A DNA stretch of 22,625 bases from JAZRWQ01 sp045541395 (lineage in GTDB: Bacteria > Bacillota > Clostridia > Oscillospirales > UMGS1783): positions 1-22,625 of the forward strand of contig JAZQIZ010000014.1 in the NCBI GenBank assembly GCA_045541395.1. The letters are read 5' to 3'. The translations under genes were made by a program, and so were the position numbers. Below the pieces are notes generated by a model. That model saw nothing but the letters and a program-made list of their open reading frames with translations, made no database searches and was not told the origin of the DNA. Below are positions 1 through 7,730 of this stretch, piece by piece. Positions within the stretch are counted from its first letter, which is position 1; the number at the start of each line of letters is the position of its first letter.

Positions 1-1207
1 CGCCTATGAACATCATTTCGCCGGAAAGGCCTTCGGGAACAACAAAGCCTGTTTCCATTGTAAAGCCCTTTGCCAGCTCGGCAGTAAGATCGGCCTTAGT
101 GAAGTTTAAACCAACAGTGTTGGTCTTAGATGCCTTTTTAAATGCCTTTACGGTATAATCCTTGCCGTCTATAGTTATGGTCTGATTACCGATAGCAGAG
201 GTTTCTGCAACGGTGCCGCTCTTGGAATATTCTTTGGCAGTAACGCCGCTTGCAATGGAGGTTGTAGCGGAAACTGTACCGTCACCGAAGGTTACGTCAA
301 GAAGATCGGCGGTGGGAGCAGGAACAGTAGGCTGTTCGGGTTCTTCCGGTTCTTCTACAGGCTCAACCAGATTCAGCTCCTGCGCAAGATGATAAATATA
401 AGCAACCTGAGATTCCTTTACAGTTAAAGGTTCGCTGTACATTCTTAATGCTGTGCAAATGAAACCGGAGGGAGTTACACTGTCGGTATAATTATAGGAA
501 GTGGTAGTGGAATTACCGCCGATACCTACAGCTGCACGGCTGCCGCCTGCCTTAAATGCGCTTACAGCAACTCTTTCGGAAGCAACGCCGTTTACGAATA
601 CCTGCATAAAGCCGTTTTCATAATCAACGTTTGCAATAAAGTGAACATACTCACCTACTTCAGGCGCATCAACGGCTAACGAGGTATAATTACCGGAAGC
701 AGCACCTGTATCACCGGCATAGAAAGCAAGCTTATCGCCGTCAGATTTAAGATAAAAACCGCCGCCGATAGCATTGCCAAAGGGAATGCCGCTTGCGGGC
801 ATTGTAAATGCGGCTTCTACAGAGTAGCCGTCAGCCAGCGCTGCGTTTACTTCGGTTTTGTTTGCGCCGAGGTCAACACCGATATTCTGGGTGTTGCCGC
901 TCTTTTCAAAGCCCCAAGCAGTATATTCTTCTTCACCTATAGTTAAGGTTACTTCTTTAATATACTTGGGGGGATTATTGGGGGTATTGTTGTTATCCCC
1001 TCTTGCATATTCGTTTATTACGGGGGTACCAAAGGCTGTAGCCTTTGAGGTTATGCTGCCTTCGCCAAAAACAAGATCTATCATATCGGCTGCAGGAATA
1101 GAAGTAGTTTCCATGCCAATAAGAGGACCTGCCAAAGCTGTAGCAGACAACGAGAATACTGATAAAATTACCAGTATAACCGCTAAAATCTTTTTACTCA
1201 TTTTCAC
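1..1207 (-). CDS. Secreted protein with tandem LamG/ConA-like lectin domains (C-terminus outside window)
   Basis: The frame is open from a GTG at 1207 to the left edge with no stop in about 402 codons. I chose GTG (VKMSKKILAVILVILS...) because AGGAGG lies 8 nt upstream; the in-frame ATG at 1201 would be 14 nt away. Residues 1-27 form a signal peptide: KK, a hydrophobic core, then ATALAG. Two similar modules follow. Module 1 begins near residue 38 (DLVFGEGSI) and module 2 near residue 300 (DLLDVTFGDGTV); they share IGVDLGANKTEVN versus VGLNFTKADLT and YSVEAAFTMP versus FTMETGFVVP. An acidic, Pro-rich linker (VEEPEEPEQPTVPAP, about residues 283-298) separates them. Module 1 contains FIANVDYENGFMQVFVNG, typical of laminin-G/concanavalin-like jelly rolls. 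Probably an exported glycan-binding or glycan-degrading surface protein. Any catalytic domain would be beyond the edge, so activity is unknown. Confidence 0.85.
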   Translation of the reverse strand, partial: MKMSKKILAVILVILSVFSLSATALAGPLIGMETTSIPAADMIDLVFGEGSITSKATAFGTPVINEYARGDNNNTPNNPPKYIKEVTLTIGEEEYTAWGFEKSGNTQNIGVDLGANKTEVNAALADGYSVEAAFTMPASGIPFGNAIGGGFYLKSDGDKLAFYAGDTGAASGNYTSLAVDAPEVGEYVHFIANVDYENGFMQVFVNGVASERVAVSAFKAGGSRAAVGIGGNSTTTSYNYTDSVTPSGFICTALRMYSEPLTVKESQVAYIYHLAQELNLVEPVEEPEEPEQPTVPAPTADLLDVTFGDGTVSATTSIASGVTAKEYSKSGTVAETSAIGNQTITIDGKDYTVKAFKKASKTNTVGLNFTKADLTAELAKGFTMETGFVVPEGLSGEMMFIG

Positions 1208-1255
1208 GGTCTTTTCCTCCTTTATAAAATACTTATAAAACGATTGATATTTTTT

Positions 1256-1284
1256 ATTATAATCTTGTGATTTTTACTTGTCAA
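1256..1284 (-). promoter_or_regulatory. Consensus sigma-A promoter of the secreted lectin-like gene
   Basis: Reading the minus strand, TTGACA (1284-1279) and TATAAT (1261-1256) are separated by 17 bp, a perfect vegetative consensus. It leaves a 5' UTR of about 45 nt before the GTG start. It sits back to back with the lacI promoter. Confidence 0.85.
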
Positions 1285-1288
1285 GACC

Positions 1289-1317
1289 TTTACGGGCAAA
1301 AAATTATGTGTTATAAT
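1289..1317 (+). promoter_or_regulatory. Promoter of the LacI-family regulator
   Basis: TTTACG (1289-1294), 17 bp, TATAAT (1312-1317). The -10 is perfect and the -35 weak, as often seen for autoregulated repressors. The -35 lies only 4 bp from the -35 of the divergent secreted-protein promoter, so the two promoters probably compete or are co-regulated. Confidence 0.6.
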
Positions 1318-1326
1318 ACATAAAAC

Positions 1327-1335
1327 AGGTTTATT
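1327..1335 (+). promoter_or_regulatory. Candidate operator AGGTTTATT in the lacI leader
   Basis: AGGTTTATT starts 10 nt downstream of the lacI -10, where a bound repressor would block initiation or escape. The same 9-mer is found by eye only at 6366-6374 and 6447-6455, both in the promoter region between the FAD oxidoreductase and alcohol dehydrogenase genes. That it binds the LacI protein is inference. Confidence 0.35.
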
Positions 1336-1354
1336 TTTTTGGGGCTATATTTTT

Positions 1355-2413
1355 ATGGAAAACACTTGCAAAATAACTACAATTAACACCAATAAAATTA
1401 CTATTAAGGAGATCGCCGCAGCTTTGGGAGTTTCCGTAAGCGCGGTTTCTTTTGCCTTTTCAGGAACCGGTACTATCAGCAAAAAGACTCGTGATCTTAT
1501 TCTTGATTACTGCAATAATGTTGGGTTTGTACCGAGTATCCAGGCTCAGGCAGTTAAGAAAAAAGAGCTTCGCTTTGCCTATATTATTTCCGCAAACCCT
1601 GAGTTTGTAAAAAACAAGTTTATTGAGGGGCTTAAAGAGGCCTGCAATGAATCGGGCAGCACCCATCTGGAGTGCGATATTTATGAATACGAAACCATTC
1701 ACTCTCATTTGGAGGACGCACTGAAAAAATGCGCTGTGCAAAATTACGACGGAATACTTATTGCTATTGATATTGCTCTTGAGAACCGATACAAGGACTA
1801 TATTGAAAAAATAAACAGTAAGAACATTCCCGTTGTTGCCATATCCACAAGACATAAAATTCTGAATGCAGACTATACCGTGCTTATTGACGCCAAGAAG
1901 GCCGGTGCGCTGGCCGCAGATATACTTGCGCTTCAGGGCTGTGAAAATGCAATACTTATGCGAGGGACTATGGGCTCTGCAATTCACCGCCGCTATATGG
2001 AAGGCTTTGCTTCTCAGCTTAAAAACCATAACGTTAAATATATTTCCACCTGGTTTACCGGTGACAATAAAAAAAGCATAAGAAGAGAGGCCTTGTGCAT
2101 CTGCGAAACGATCCCCAATAAAACGGGTATATTCTTAAGTAACTGTTACGGACTTGATGCATACGAATCCTTTAAGGAGAAAGGGGTTGAACCTCCCTTT
2201 GTATGCCTGGACCTTTTAAATGAAACCGAAGAGCTTTTAAGAAAAGGGCACTTAAGCGCCGCTATTTGTCAGCACCAGACAAAGCAGGGCTATACTGCCG
2301 CACAGAAGCTTATTGAGATGATACTTACAGGAAAGCGCCCCGAAACCTCGCAGGAAATAATTATTGAACCTGAGATTATAACAAAAGGAGCCTTATTGGA
2401 GGCAGAATATTAA
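1355..2413 (+). CDS. LacI-family transcriptional regulator
   Basis: 352 aa, a normal length for the family. The N-terminal helix-turn-helix lies at about residues 15-38 (TIKEIAAALGVSVSAVSFAFSG), followed by the hinge region (GFVPSIQAQAVKK, 57-69) that replaces the usual Y-x-PN-x-x-AR signature. The rest is a periplasmic-binding-protein-like effector domain (FAYIIS..., YDGILIAID, IPVVAIST, ILMRGTMGSAIHRRYMEGF, GIFLSNCYGLDAYESF). It should act as a dimeric, ligand-responsive repressor. The ligand cannot be deduced. The gene is divergent from the secreted protein and followed by the AEC carrier and catabolic genes, which are the likeliest regulon. The Shine-Dalgarno is weak (TTGGGG about 9 nt before ATG), consistent with low expression. 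Confidence 0.93.
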   Translation: MENTCKITTINTNKITIKEIAAALGVSVSAVSFAFSGTGTISKKTRDLILDYCNNVGFVPSIQAQAVKKKELRFAYIISANPEFVKNKFIEGLKEACNESGSTHLECDIYEYETIHSHLEDALKKCAVQNYDGILIAIDIALENRYKDYIEKINSKNIPVVAISTRHKILNADYTVLIDAKKAGALAADILALQGCENAILMRGTMGSAIHRRYMEGFASQLKNHNVKYISTWFTGDNKKSIRREALCICETIPNKTGIFLSNCYGLDAYESFKEKGVEPPFVCLDLLNETEELLRKGHLSAAICQHQTKQGYTAAQKLIEMILTGKRPETSQEIIIEPEIITKGALLEAEY

Positions 2414-2439
2414 AAAAAGAGCCTTTAGGCTCTTTTTTT
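2412..2439. terminator. Bidirectional intrinsic terminator (lacI / AEC carrier)
   Basis: A perfect 12-bp stem (AAAAAAAGAGCC with GGCTCTTTTTTT) and a TTTA loop. The lacI TAA (2411-2413) overlaps the left arm and the carrier TAA (2440-2438) overlaps the right arm, so one hairpin serves both convergent genes. Confidence 0.92.
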
Positions 2440-3379
2440 AGCATAAGAAGGTGGTTGTTATCCAAAAGATCACAGGAATGGTTACACAGGAAGCAAGGTG
2501 AGAAACCACTGTCATTCCTGCGCCCACAGAGGTATCCAGCCCGTAAGCGCTGGGGAAAATTACAACGTTGAGCCCAAAGGGCATTGCAACCGCACAAAGG
2601 GAACATATAACAAAGCTTTTTTCCATTGGCACAATTAAAAAGAAGGCCATTACCAAAGCGGGGATAATTATAAGCCTTAGGGCGCTTGTTATGTAAATGA
2701 ATTTATTGGCAAGCACCTTTTTTAAATCTATACCCGCAATAACGATACCTGTTAATATCATTGCCAACGGCGACATACAAACGCTTGTGGTTTCTATTAC
2801 CGAATTTAAAAATACAGGAAGCTTTATGCCTGTGAGCCCTAAGAAAATGCCTATCACCATTGAAATGAAAATAGGATTTATAAGGGCTTTGACCGCACCT
2901 GCAATACCCTTCTTTTTATTACTTTCAGGCAAAAGCAGATTTACAGCCCATACGTAGGTTACAATAGAAAACGGCAAAGTGAAGATCATATATTCAAGAA
3001 ATATATCAGGAAAGACAGCCAGAACCACCGCGTTGCCCATATAGCTGAAATTGGCTATAGACAGGCCGTAGGTATAAATATTTCTTAAATATTTATCCTT
3101 AGCGCAAAATCGGGCAAGTAATACGGCAATAAGAACCATAGCAAAAACCAGCCCTGTGCCGAAAAGGAACATTTGACCTGCCACTTCAAGTTTTTCCACT
3201 GTAAAATTAGAAGAGAAAACGTTGATGGTCAAGGCGGGCAGAATAACCCAGTATTCCAGCTTTGAGAGAGTTTGCGCAGCGCCATCTTTTACTATTTTGG
3301 TTTTTGCCACTATAAAGCCTATGGCAATAAAAATAAAAAGTACCGCCATTTGATTAAGGGTCGCAGTTAAGGTTTCCAT
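2438..3379 (-). CDS. AEC (auxin efflux carrier)-family transporter
   Basis: 313 aa with about ten hydrophobic segments in two halves, matching the AEC/BASS-fold permease size and pattern. The N-terminus (ATLNQMAVLFIFIAIGFIVAKTKIV) is typical, as are LSKLEYWVILPALTINVFSS in the first half and SPLAMILTGIVIAG followed by AMPFGLNVVIFPSAYGLD in the second. Bacterial AEC proteins move malate, malonate, amino acids or related organic acids across the cytoplasmic membrane; the substrate here is unknown. Start supported by CGGAGG 5 nt upstream. It lies between the LacI gene and the amidohydrolase and may import or export the substrate or product of this catabolic neighbourhood. Confidence 0.9.
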   Translation of the reverse strand: METLTATLNQMAVLFIFIAIGFIVAKTKIVKDGAAQTLSKLEYWVILPALTINVFSSNFTVEKLEVAGQMFLFGTGLVFAMVLIAVLLARFCAKDKYLRNIYTYGLSIANFSYMGNAVVLAVFPDIFLEYMIFTLPFSIVTYVWAVNLLLPESNKKKGIAGAVKALINPIFISMVIGIFLGLTGIKLPVFLNSVIETTSVCMSPLAMILTGIVIAGIDLKKVLANKFIYITSALRLIIIPALVMAFFLIVPMEKSFVICSLCAVAMPFGLNVVIFPSAYGLDTSVGAGMTVVSHLASCVTIPVIFWITTTFLC

Positions 3380-3415
3380 ACATACCTCCGGAAAATAATC
3401 GATTCTATTAATAAT

Positions 3416-3444
3416 ATTTTAGCACATAATGCCCTTCTTCTCAA
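3416..3444 (-). promoter_or_regulatory. Promoter of the AEC carrier gene
   Basis: On the minus strand TTGAGA (3444-3439), 17 bp, TAAAAT (3421-3416). Between the -10 and the ribosome binding site lies the 8-bp palindrome AATCGATT (3397-3404), whose central CG resembles LacI-family operator cores; binding is unproven. Confidence 0.65.
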
Positions 3445-3471
3445 TAAACAGGCGGTTGGTTTTTGAAGAAA

Positions 3472-3511
3472 CCCAATAAAAAATGAGCATTCAGACTCAT
3501 TTTTTATTGGG
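3472..3511. terminator. Terminator-like 16-bp hairpin between divergent genes
   Basis: Left arm 3472-3487 (CCCAATAAAAAATGAG) pairs perfectly with 3496-3511 (CTCATTTTTTATTGGG) around an 8-nt loop. It has the composition of the other bidirectional terminators here but lies between two promoters that both point away from it. Confidence 0.75.
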
Positions 3512-3560
3512 CGCACAGCTATTGATTATGGTTATCATACTCTCTTTTTGAATTTTTCAA

Positions 3561-3589
3561 TTGCTTTACGAAAAACTATGTTGTATACT
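3561..3589 (+). promoter_or_regulatory. Promoter of the M20 amidohydrolase gene
   Basis: TTGCTT (3561-3566), 17 bp, TATACT (3584-3589). Transcription would start near 3596, giving a very short leader that is mostly the GAGGTGAT ribosome binding site (3597-3604) before ATG 3611. Confidence 0.7.
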
Positions 3590-3610
3590 TTTACTTGAGG
3601 TGATAAACAA

Positions 3611-4936
3611 ATGCAACATATTACAGAGGCAGTTAATAAATACAGAGAACTTATTTTTAAGGCTGAAAGACAGATATGGTCTACCCCCGAAACAGGCTAC
3701 AAGGAATTTAAGACAAGCAAATATCTGGCAGAGGAATTTGAGGCCTTAGGTTACAAGCTAACCTACGCAGAAGGGATAACCGGCTTTTACACCGTAATAG
3801 ATACGGGCAAAGAGGGGCCTGAGGTACTTATTTTAGGGGAGCTTGACTCTATTATTTGTCCTGCCCATAAGGATGCAGATAAACTTACCGGCGCGGTTCA
3901 TTCCTGCGGTCATAACGCTCAGTGCGCTACTCTTTTAGGCATAGCGGCAGCGCTTACCGAAAAAGAAGTATTGGATAAGCTTTGCGGCAGGGTACGTCTT
4001 TGCGCGGTGCCTGCAGAGGAGCTTTTGGAAATTGAATACCGCACAAAGCTTATTAACGAAGGCAAAATAAAGTATTTCGGCGGCAAGAGCGAGTTTTTAA
4101 GCCGCGGTTATTTTGACGGGGTTGATTTAGCCTTTATGGTTCACGCATCTACCGACTTTCACGTTGGTACAGGGGCGGTTGGCTGTATTGCCAAGAGCAT
4201 TACCTATAAAGGGCAGGCGGCCCATGCAGGCGGGGCACCCTGGCAGGGCAAAAACGCTTTATATGCAGCAAACTGCGGCATGAACGCAGTTAACGCCATA
4301 AGGGAGACCTTTAAGGAAAGCGATATTATTCGTTTCCACCCTATTATTACCTCCGGCGGTGCTATGGTTAATGCTATACCCGAAACGGCTACTCTTGAAA
4401 GCTACGTAAGAGGCGCAAGCTTTGAGGCTATTGTTAAAGAAAACAAGAAGGTTAACCGTGCGCTTATAGGCGCTGCTCTTTCCTTAGGCTGTAATATAGA
4501 TATTAAGGATATGCCCGGCTACTCACCCTTAAAGAATGACGACAAAATGATCAAGCTTTGTGTAGATGCGGCAGAATATTACCCTGAAACCAACCTGAAC
4601 TCTAACCCGTATATTTCTTCGGGAAGCACCGATATGGGTGACCTTTCCTGCATTATGCCGGTTGTTCATCCTTATGCGGGAGGTTCTACAGGCAAGGCTC
4701 ACGGCAATGATTACGAAATTGCCGACCCGGAAATTGCCTGTGTTTTAAACGCGAAGTGGCAGCTTACAATGCTTACCTTACTTTTACAGGATAACGCAAA
4801 GAGAGCGAAAGAAATATTAGATAATTTCAAGCCGGAGTTTGAATCCAAGGAAGCCTATCTTGAATTTATAGACAAACTTAACGAGAGCGGCGACCGAATC
4901 GTTTACGAAGACGGTACAGCTACTGTAAAATTATAA
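3611..4936 (+). CDS. M20-family amidohydrolase / peptidase (AbgB-HipO-like)
   Basis: 441 aa. Order: N-terminal metal domain, inserted dimerisation domain at about residues 190-300 (GQAAHAGGAPWQGKNA, 201-216), then the C-terminal metal domain. M20D-type ligands are visible: C99 and H101 in HSCGHN, E136/E137 in PAEE, H178 in MVHAS, and H364 in KAHGND. The usual Asp after CGH is Asn102; this position is not a first-shell ligand in characterised M20D enzymes. GSTDMGDLS (338-346) matches the conserved C-terminal block. Relatives hydrolyse N-acyl amino acids, indole-amino acid conjugates or p-aminobenzoyl-glutamate. The exact substrate is unknown, but the enzyme probably releases an amino acid from a conjugate in the cytosol. 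GAGGTGAT supports the start. Confidence 0.9.
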   Translation: MQHITEAVNKYRELIFKAERQIWSTPETGYKEFKTSKYLAEEFEALGYKLTYAEGITGFYTVIDTGKEGPEVLILGELDSIICPAHKDADKLTGAVHSCGHNAQCATLLGIAAALTEKEVLDKLCGRVRLCAVPAEELLEIEYRTKLINEGKIKYFGGKSEFLSRGYFDGVDLAFMVHASTDFHVGTGAVGCIAKSITYKGQAAHAGGAPWQGKNALYAANCGMNAVNAIRETFKESDIIRFHPIITSGGAMVNAIPETATLESYVRGASFEAIVKENKKVNRALIGAALSLGCNIDIKDMPGYSPLKNDDKMIKLCVDAAEYYPETNLNSNPYISSGSTDMGDLSCIMPVVHPYAGGSTGKAHGNDYEIADPEIACVLNAKWQLTMLTLLLQDNAKRAKEILDNFKPEFESKEAYLEFIDKLNESGDRIVYEDGTATVKL

Positions 4937-4969
4937 AAAAGATGCAAGCTTAAAGCTTGCATCTTTTTT
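4935..4969. terminator. Bidirectional terminator (amidohydrolase / FAD oxidoreductase)
   Basis: A 17-bp perfect inverted repeat centred on 4952 (AAAAAAGATGCAAGCTT and its complement), ending in T6 on both strands. It overlaps the amidohydrolase TAA (4934-4936) and the oxidoreductase TAA (4970-4968). Confidence 0.92.
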
Positions 4970-6338
4970 AGTCTACGGCTAATATACCGTTGTTTTTGAT
5001 TAAAGTTGCACGAAGATCGCCAACATTTACTTTATTGGGAGCGATCTTTCCTGCAAGAGACATATAAGCGGCAACTCCTGCGGCTTCACCTAAGCACGAA
5101 GCGGTTAATGCAACACGGGTAGAGGAAGCTGCTATTTGGTCTACGCTATGGCAACGGCCTGCAACAAGAAGGTTATCCACATTCTTGGGAACCAATGTGC
5201 GGTAAGGGATATCGTAAGGCTTGACCAGGTCTTCCGACTTAATACCAATAGCCTTAGAGCCGAACTTTTTCGGATCGTGATAGTCTATAGAATGGCCGCC
5301 TAAGGCAATTGTATCCTCAAAGCGTTTTCTTAAGAAGATATCTTCACCTGTTAAAACGTACTCACCTATAATTCTGCGGCTTTCTCTTGCGCCTATATGA
5401 GGGCCGCTGTAGAGAATATAAGAATTTTTAAATTCAGGAACATAGGATCTAAGTATTTTAATGCAATCCTCAATATCGCTGCGGGCGCCCATTTCGGCTT
5501 CAGTCCACTGGGCGGCAACGGTCTGATTATAGGGAACGCGAGTCATATTAAAGTTTATTACACCGTGGCGAAGTCTGCCTACACCGGGGCCGTAGTAACG
5601 GCACTTTACACCGTCGGCATCAGCCTGTTTGAATGCGGCCTGGGTCTTTACCTTCAGCTTGGCGTAATCATCATACTCAACGCCGCCCATAACAAACATC
5701 ATAGTACCCGCCTGCATGGTTTCGGGCAGAATTTCAAAAGGTGCGCCGGACCAGGCGGCAATATCTGCGTCGCCGGTACAGTCAATAACGTATTTAGGCT
5801 TAACAACACAAACACCGTCTTTATTTGAGATTATAACCTTATCAATATGGCCGTCCTTTGCCGAAACATCGGAAACAAAGGTATGATACAGCACCTGAAC
5901 GCCTGCTTTTTGCAAGAAGCGATCGGCCTGAAGCTTAAAGAGCTCCGCATCGTAAATCATAGAGACAGCATTGGGATGAGCCGTCTGATCCTCTGCGGCA
6001 ACGGGAGGATTTAGAACCTCGTTCATAATATCTATGTCTGTAAGAGGATACATTTTATCGTAATCCACAGGGTCACGCATATAGCCGGTTGCCTGTAAAA
6101 GCTCGGCGGTAATACCGCCGGTAATAAGCCTGCCCGTAAGCAGGTTTACAGCGCCGCAAACGCCTATAACGTTAGCATTTGTAATATTGCCGCCGGAATA
6201 GGCGCATTTATCCACAGCCATAACCTTTGCACCCTGCCGAGCTGCCGCAATAGCGGCACTAAGGCCTGCAGGGCCTAAGCCGCAGACTAAGATATCGGGA
6301 GTATACTCTTTTTTTATGCTTAAAGTAATATGTTCCAT
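4968..6338 (-). CDS. FAD-dependent oxidoreductase (FAD_oxidored type)
   Basis: 456 aa. A Rossmann FAD-binding start at residues 16-36 (ILVCGLGPAGLSAAIAAARQ) has the GxGxxG motif, followed by an acidic residue at the end of beta-2 (AVDKCAYSGGN). Mid-protein YVIDCTGDADIAAWSGAPFE and the C-terminal LLVAGRCHSVDQIAASSTRVALTASCLGEAAG block are hallmarks of the FAD_oxidored family. These soluble flavoproteins sit in catabolic gene clusters, mostly with unknown substrates. The ribosome binding site GGAGGAGAGCATT supports the ATG. The gene is divergent from the alcohol dehydrogenase and may share control with it through the repeated AGGTTTATT motif. Predicted cytosolic; no signal peptide. Confidence 0.92.
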   Translation of the reverse strand: MEHITLSIKKEYTPDILVCGLGPAGLSAAIAAARQGAKVMAVDKCAYSGGNITNANVIGVCGAVNLLTGRLITGGITAELLQATGYMRDPVDYDKMYPLTDIDIMNEVLNPPVAAEDQTAHPNAVSMIYDAELFKLQADRFLQKAGVQVLYHTFVSDVSAKDGHIDKVIISNKDGVCVVKPKYVIDCTGDADIAAWSGAPFEILPETMQAGTMMFVMGGVEYDDYAKLKVKTQAAFKQADADGVKCRYYGPGVGRLRHGVINFNMTRVPYNQTVAAQWTEAEMGARSDIEDCIKILRSYVPEFKNSYILYSGPHIGARESRRIIGEYVLTGEDIFLRKRFEDTIALGGHSIDYHDPKKFGSKAIGIKSEDLVKPYDIPYRTLVPKNVDNLLVAGRCHSVDQIAASSTRVALTASCLGEAAGVAAYMSLAGKIAPNKVNVGDLRATLIKNNGILAVD

Positions 6339-6363
6339 AATGCTCTCCTCCGGGAAAATTAAT

Positions 6364-6374
6364 ATAGGTTTATT
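6364..6374 (+). promoter_or_regulatory. Candidate operator copy 1 (ATAGGTTTATT) on the oxidoreductase promoter
   Basis: This 11-mer overlaps the -10 and the presumed +1 of the oxidoreductase promoter, and an identical 11-mer lies 81 bp away at 6445-6455. The core AGGTTTATT also occurs in the lacI leader. Repression by steric block is inferred. Confidence 0.4.
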
Positions 6375-6400
6375 ATATATTCGGTGTCCTTTAATGTCAA
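6372..6400 (-). promoter_or_regulatory. Consensus promoter of the FAD oxidoreductase
   Basis: On the minus strand TTGACA (6400-6395), 17 bp, TATAAT (6377-6372): perfect in both boxes and spacing. So strong a promoter on a catabolic gene implies control by a repressor. Confidence 0.88.
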
Positions 6401-6444
6401 GTCAACCGTCCTTTTATATAAACTTTCAATCTTTTATTAGGAAG

Positions 6445-6455
6445 ATAGGTTTATT
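6445..6455 (+). promoter_or_regulatory. Candidate operator copy 2 (ATAGGTTTATT) between divergent genes
   Basis: Identical to 6364-6374. It lies about 45 bp upstream of the oxidoreductase -35 and about 50 bp upstream of the dehydrogenase -35. The layout resembles an auxiliary operator for looping repression, which is a hypothesis. Confidence 0.35.
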
Positions 6456-6505
6456 GCCATCAGGTTAGTATTTTCAAAAGAACAAACCCAAATTTAAAAA
6501 AGGCA

Positions 6506-6533
6506 TTGACTAAAATAAAAAATCCACTATAAT
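6506..6533 (+). promoter_or_regulatory. Promoter of the iron-type alcohol dehydrogenase
   Basis: TTGACT (6506-6511), 16 bp, TATAAT (6528-6533), about 24 nt before AAGGAGATTTTTT-ATG. A strong vegetative promoter; no AGGTTTATT overlaps its -10. Confidence 0.8.
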
Positions 6534-6563
6534 GAAAGCATAACAAATTAAAGGAGATTTTTT

Positions 6564-7727
6564 ATGGGACAGTATTCATTAAAAATCAACGTTATTTTCG
6601 GCAATAATGAGCTTGAAAACTTAGGTAAAGAGGCAAAAAAGCTTGGTGCAACAAAAGTTTGCGTTGGTATAGACAGCTTCTTTTTAGGCGGCCCTTACGA
6701 AGAGAAAATAAAAGCGCTTTTAAATGCCGAGGGCATTGACTGCGTATTCTTCGGCGGCTTCAGACCGGATCCCGACTGCACTGACGTTGATAAATGTGTT
6801 GAACTTATATTAAAAGAAAACTGCGACTTTGTGATCGGCTTCGGCGGCGGTTCTACCATAGACGGTACCAAGGCCGCTGCAATCACCGCTAAAAACGGCG
6901 GCATCTGCTGGGATTATTGCACCCAGAAGCGCACAATAGAAAACGGAAAGCTTACTATGATAGCAGTTCCCACAACCTCCGGCACAGGCAGTGAGGTTTC
7001 CCACGGTGCAGTTATTTCCAACCGTGAGCTGGAAATCAAGGGAGGTATTGCAGGCCCTGTTGTATTCCCCGAACTTGCACTTGTTGACCCTGTAATAACC
7101 AAAGACGTTCCCAAGTGGCAGACAGCCTGCACGGGTATGGATGTATTTGCACATGCATTTGAATCCTATATGCTTTCTACCTCCACTCCACTTTCCGAAG
7201 CCACCGCTTTGGAGGCTATACGCCTTTTCGGCGAGCATTATCTGAATGCAGTGGAGGACGGTTCCGACCTTAAGGCAAGAGAGGGTATGTCTAAGGCAAG
7301 CACCCTGGCAGGCTTTAATATTGCCCTTACAGATACCTGCGTTGGCCATCTTATGGGGCTTCCCTTAAGCGTTTACTGCCATATTCCCCACGGTGCGACC
7401 TTAGCGGTTATTATTGATCATATTGCAGACTGGATCTACCCCAACGAAAAGGAACGCCTTGCGGTTGTTACCAGAACAATGCGCCCCGACCTTGGCAACT
7501 TATCTATAGACGAACAGGCTAAGATGCTCGGCGATGTTTTAAGAGACTTTAAGAAAAAGTCCGGTATAGACAAGACTCTTAAGGATTACGGAGTTAAGGA
7601 AGAAGATATTGAAAAGTTCTTAACTTATATGGACAACTCCTTCGGCATAGGCACTCCTGTTTGGCAGCCTTTTGCAAGAGTTGCAACAAGAGAAGATATC
7701 AGAAACATATATAAAGCGGCATATTAA
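6564..7727 (+). CDS. Iron-containing (group III) alcohol dehydrogenase
   Basis: 387 aa, the usual family length. The nucleotide-binding signature is FGGGSTIDGTKAAA (93-106), with PTTSGTGSEVS at 136-146. The metal ligands D193, H197, H262 and H276 (GMDVFAHAFESY and GHLMGLPLSVYCHIPHG) keep family spacing, so it should be active. Family members interconvert primary or secondary alcohols, diols or aldehydes with NAD(P)H in the cytosol. The substrate is not predictable. It is divergent from the FAD oxidoreductase, which suggests two redox steps of one pathway. Confidence 0.94.
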   Translation: MGQYSLKINVIFGNNELENLGKEAKKLGATKVCVGIDSFFLGGPYEEKIKALLNAEGIDCVFFGGFRPDPDCTDVDKCVELILKENCDFVIGFGGGSTIDGTKAAAITAKNGGICWDYCTQKRTIENGKLTMIAVPTTSGTGSEVSHGAVISNRELEIKGGIAGPVVFPELALVDPVITKDVPKWQTACTGMDVFAHAFESYMLSTSTPLSEATALEAIRLFGEHYLNAVEDGSDLKAREGMSKASTLAGFNIALTDTCVGHLMGLPLSVYCHIPHGATLAVIIDHIADWIYPNEKERLAVVTRTMRPDLGNLSIDEQAKMLGDVLRDFKKKSGIDKTLKDYGVKEEDIEKFLTYMDNSFGIGTPVWQPFARVATREDIRNIYKAAY

Positions 7728-7730
7728 TAA

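Noticed and set aside
1236..1252. CcpA cre-like site in the secreted-protein leader
   Set aside because: ATAAAACGATTGAT matches the cre consensus at only about 8 of 14 positions, too weak to call.
1460..2029. 189-aa minus-strand open frame
   Set aside because: Antisense shadow of the LacI gene; Cys/His/Phe-rich composition without a protein signature and no plausible ribosome binding site.
5397..5828. 143-aa plus-strand open frame
   Set aside because: Antisense shadow inside the FAD oxidoreductase.
6810..7349. 179-aa minus-strand open frame
   Set aside because: Antisense shadow of the alcohol dehydrogenase; Cys/Gly-rich without recognisable domains.
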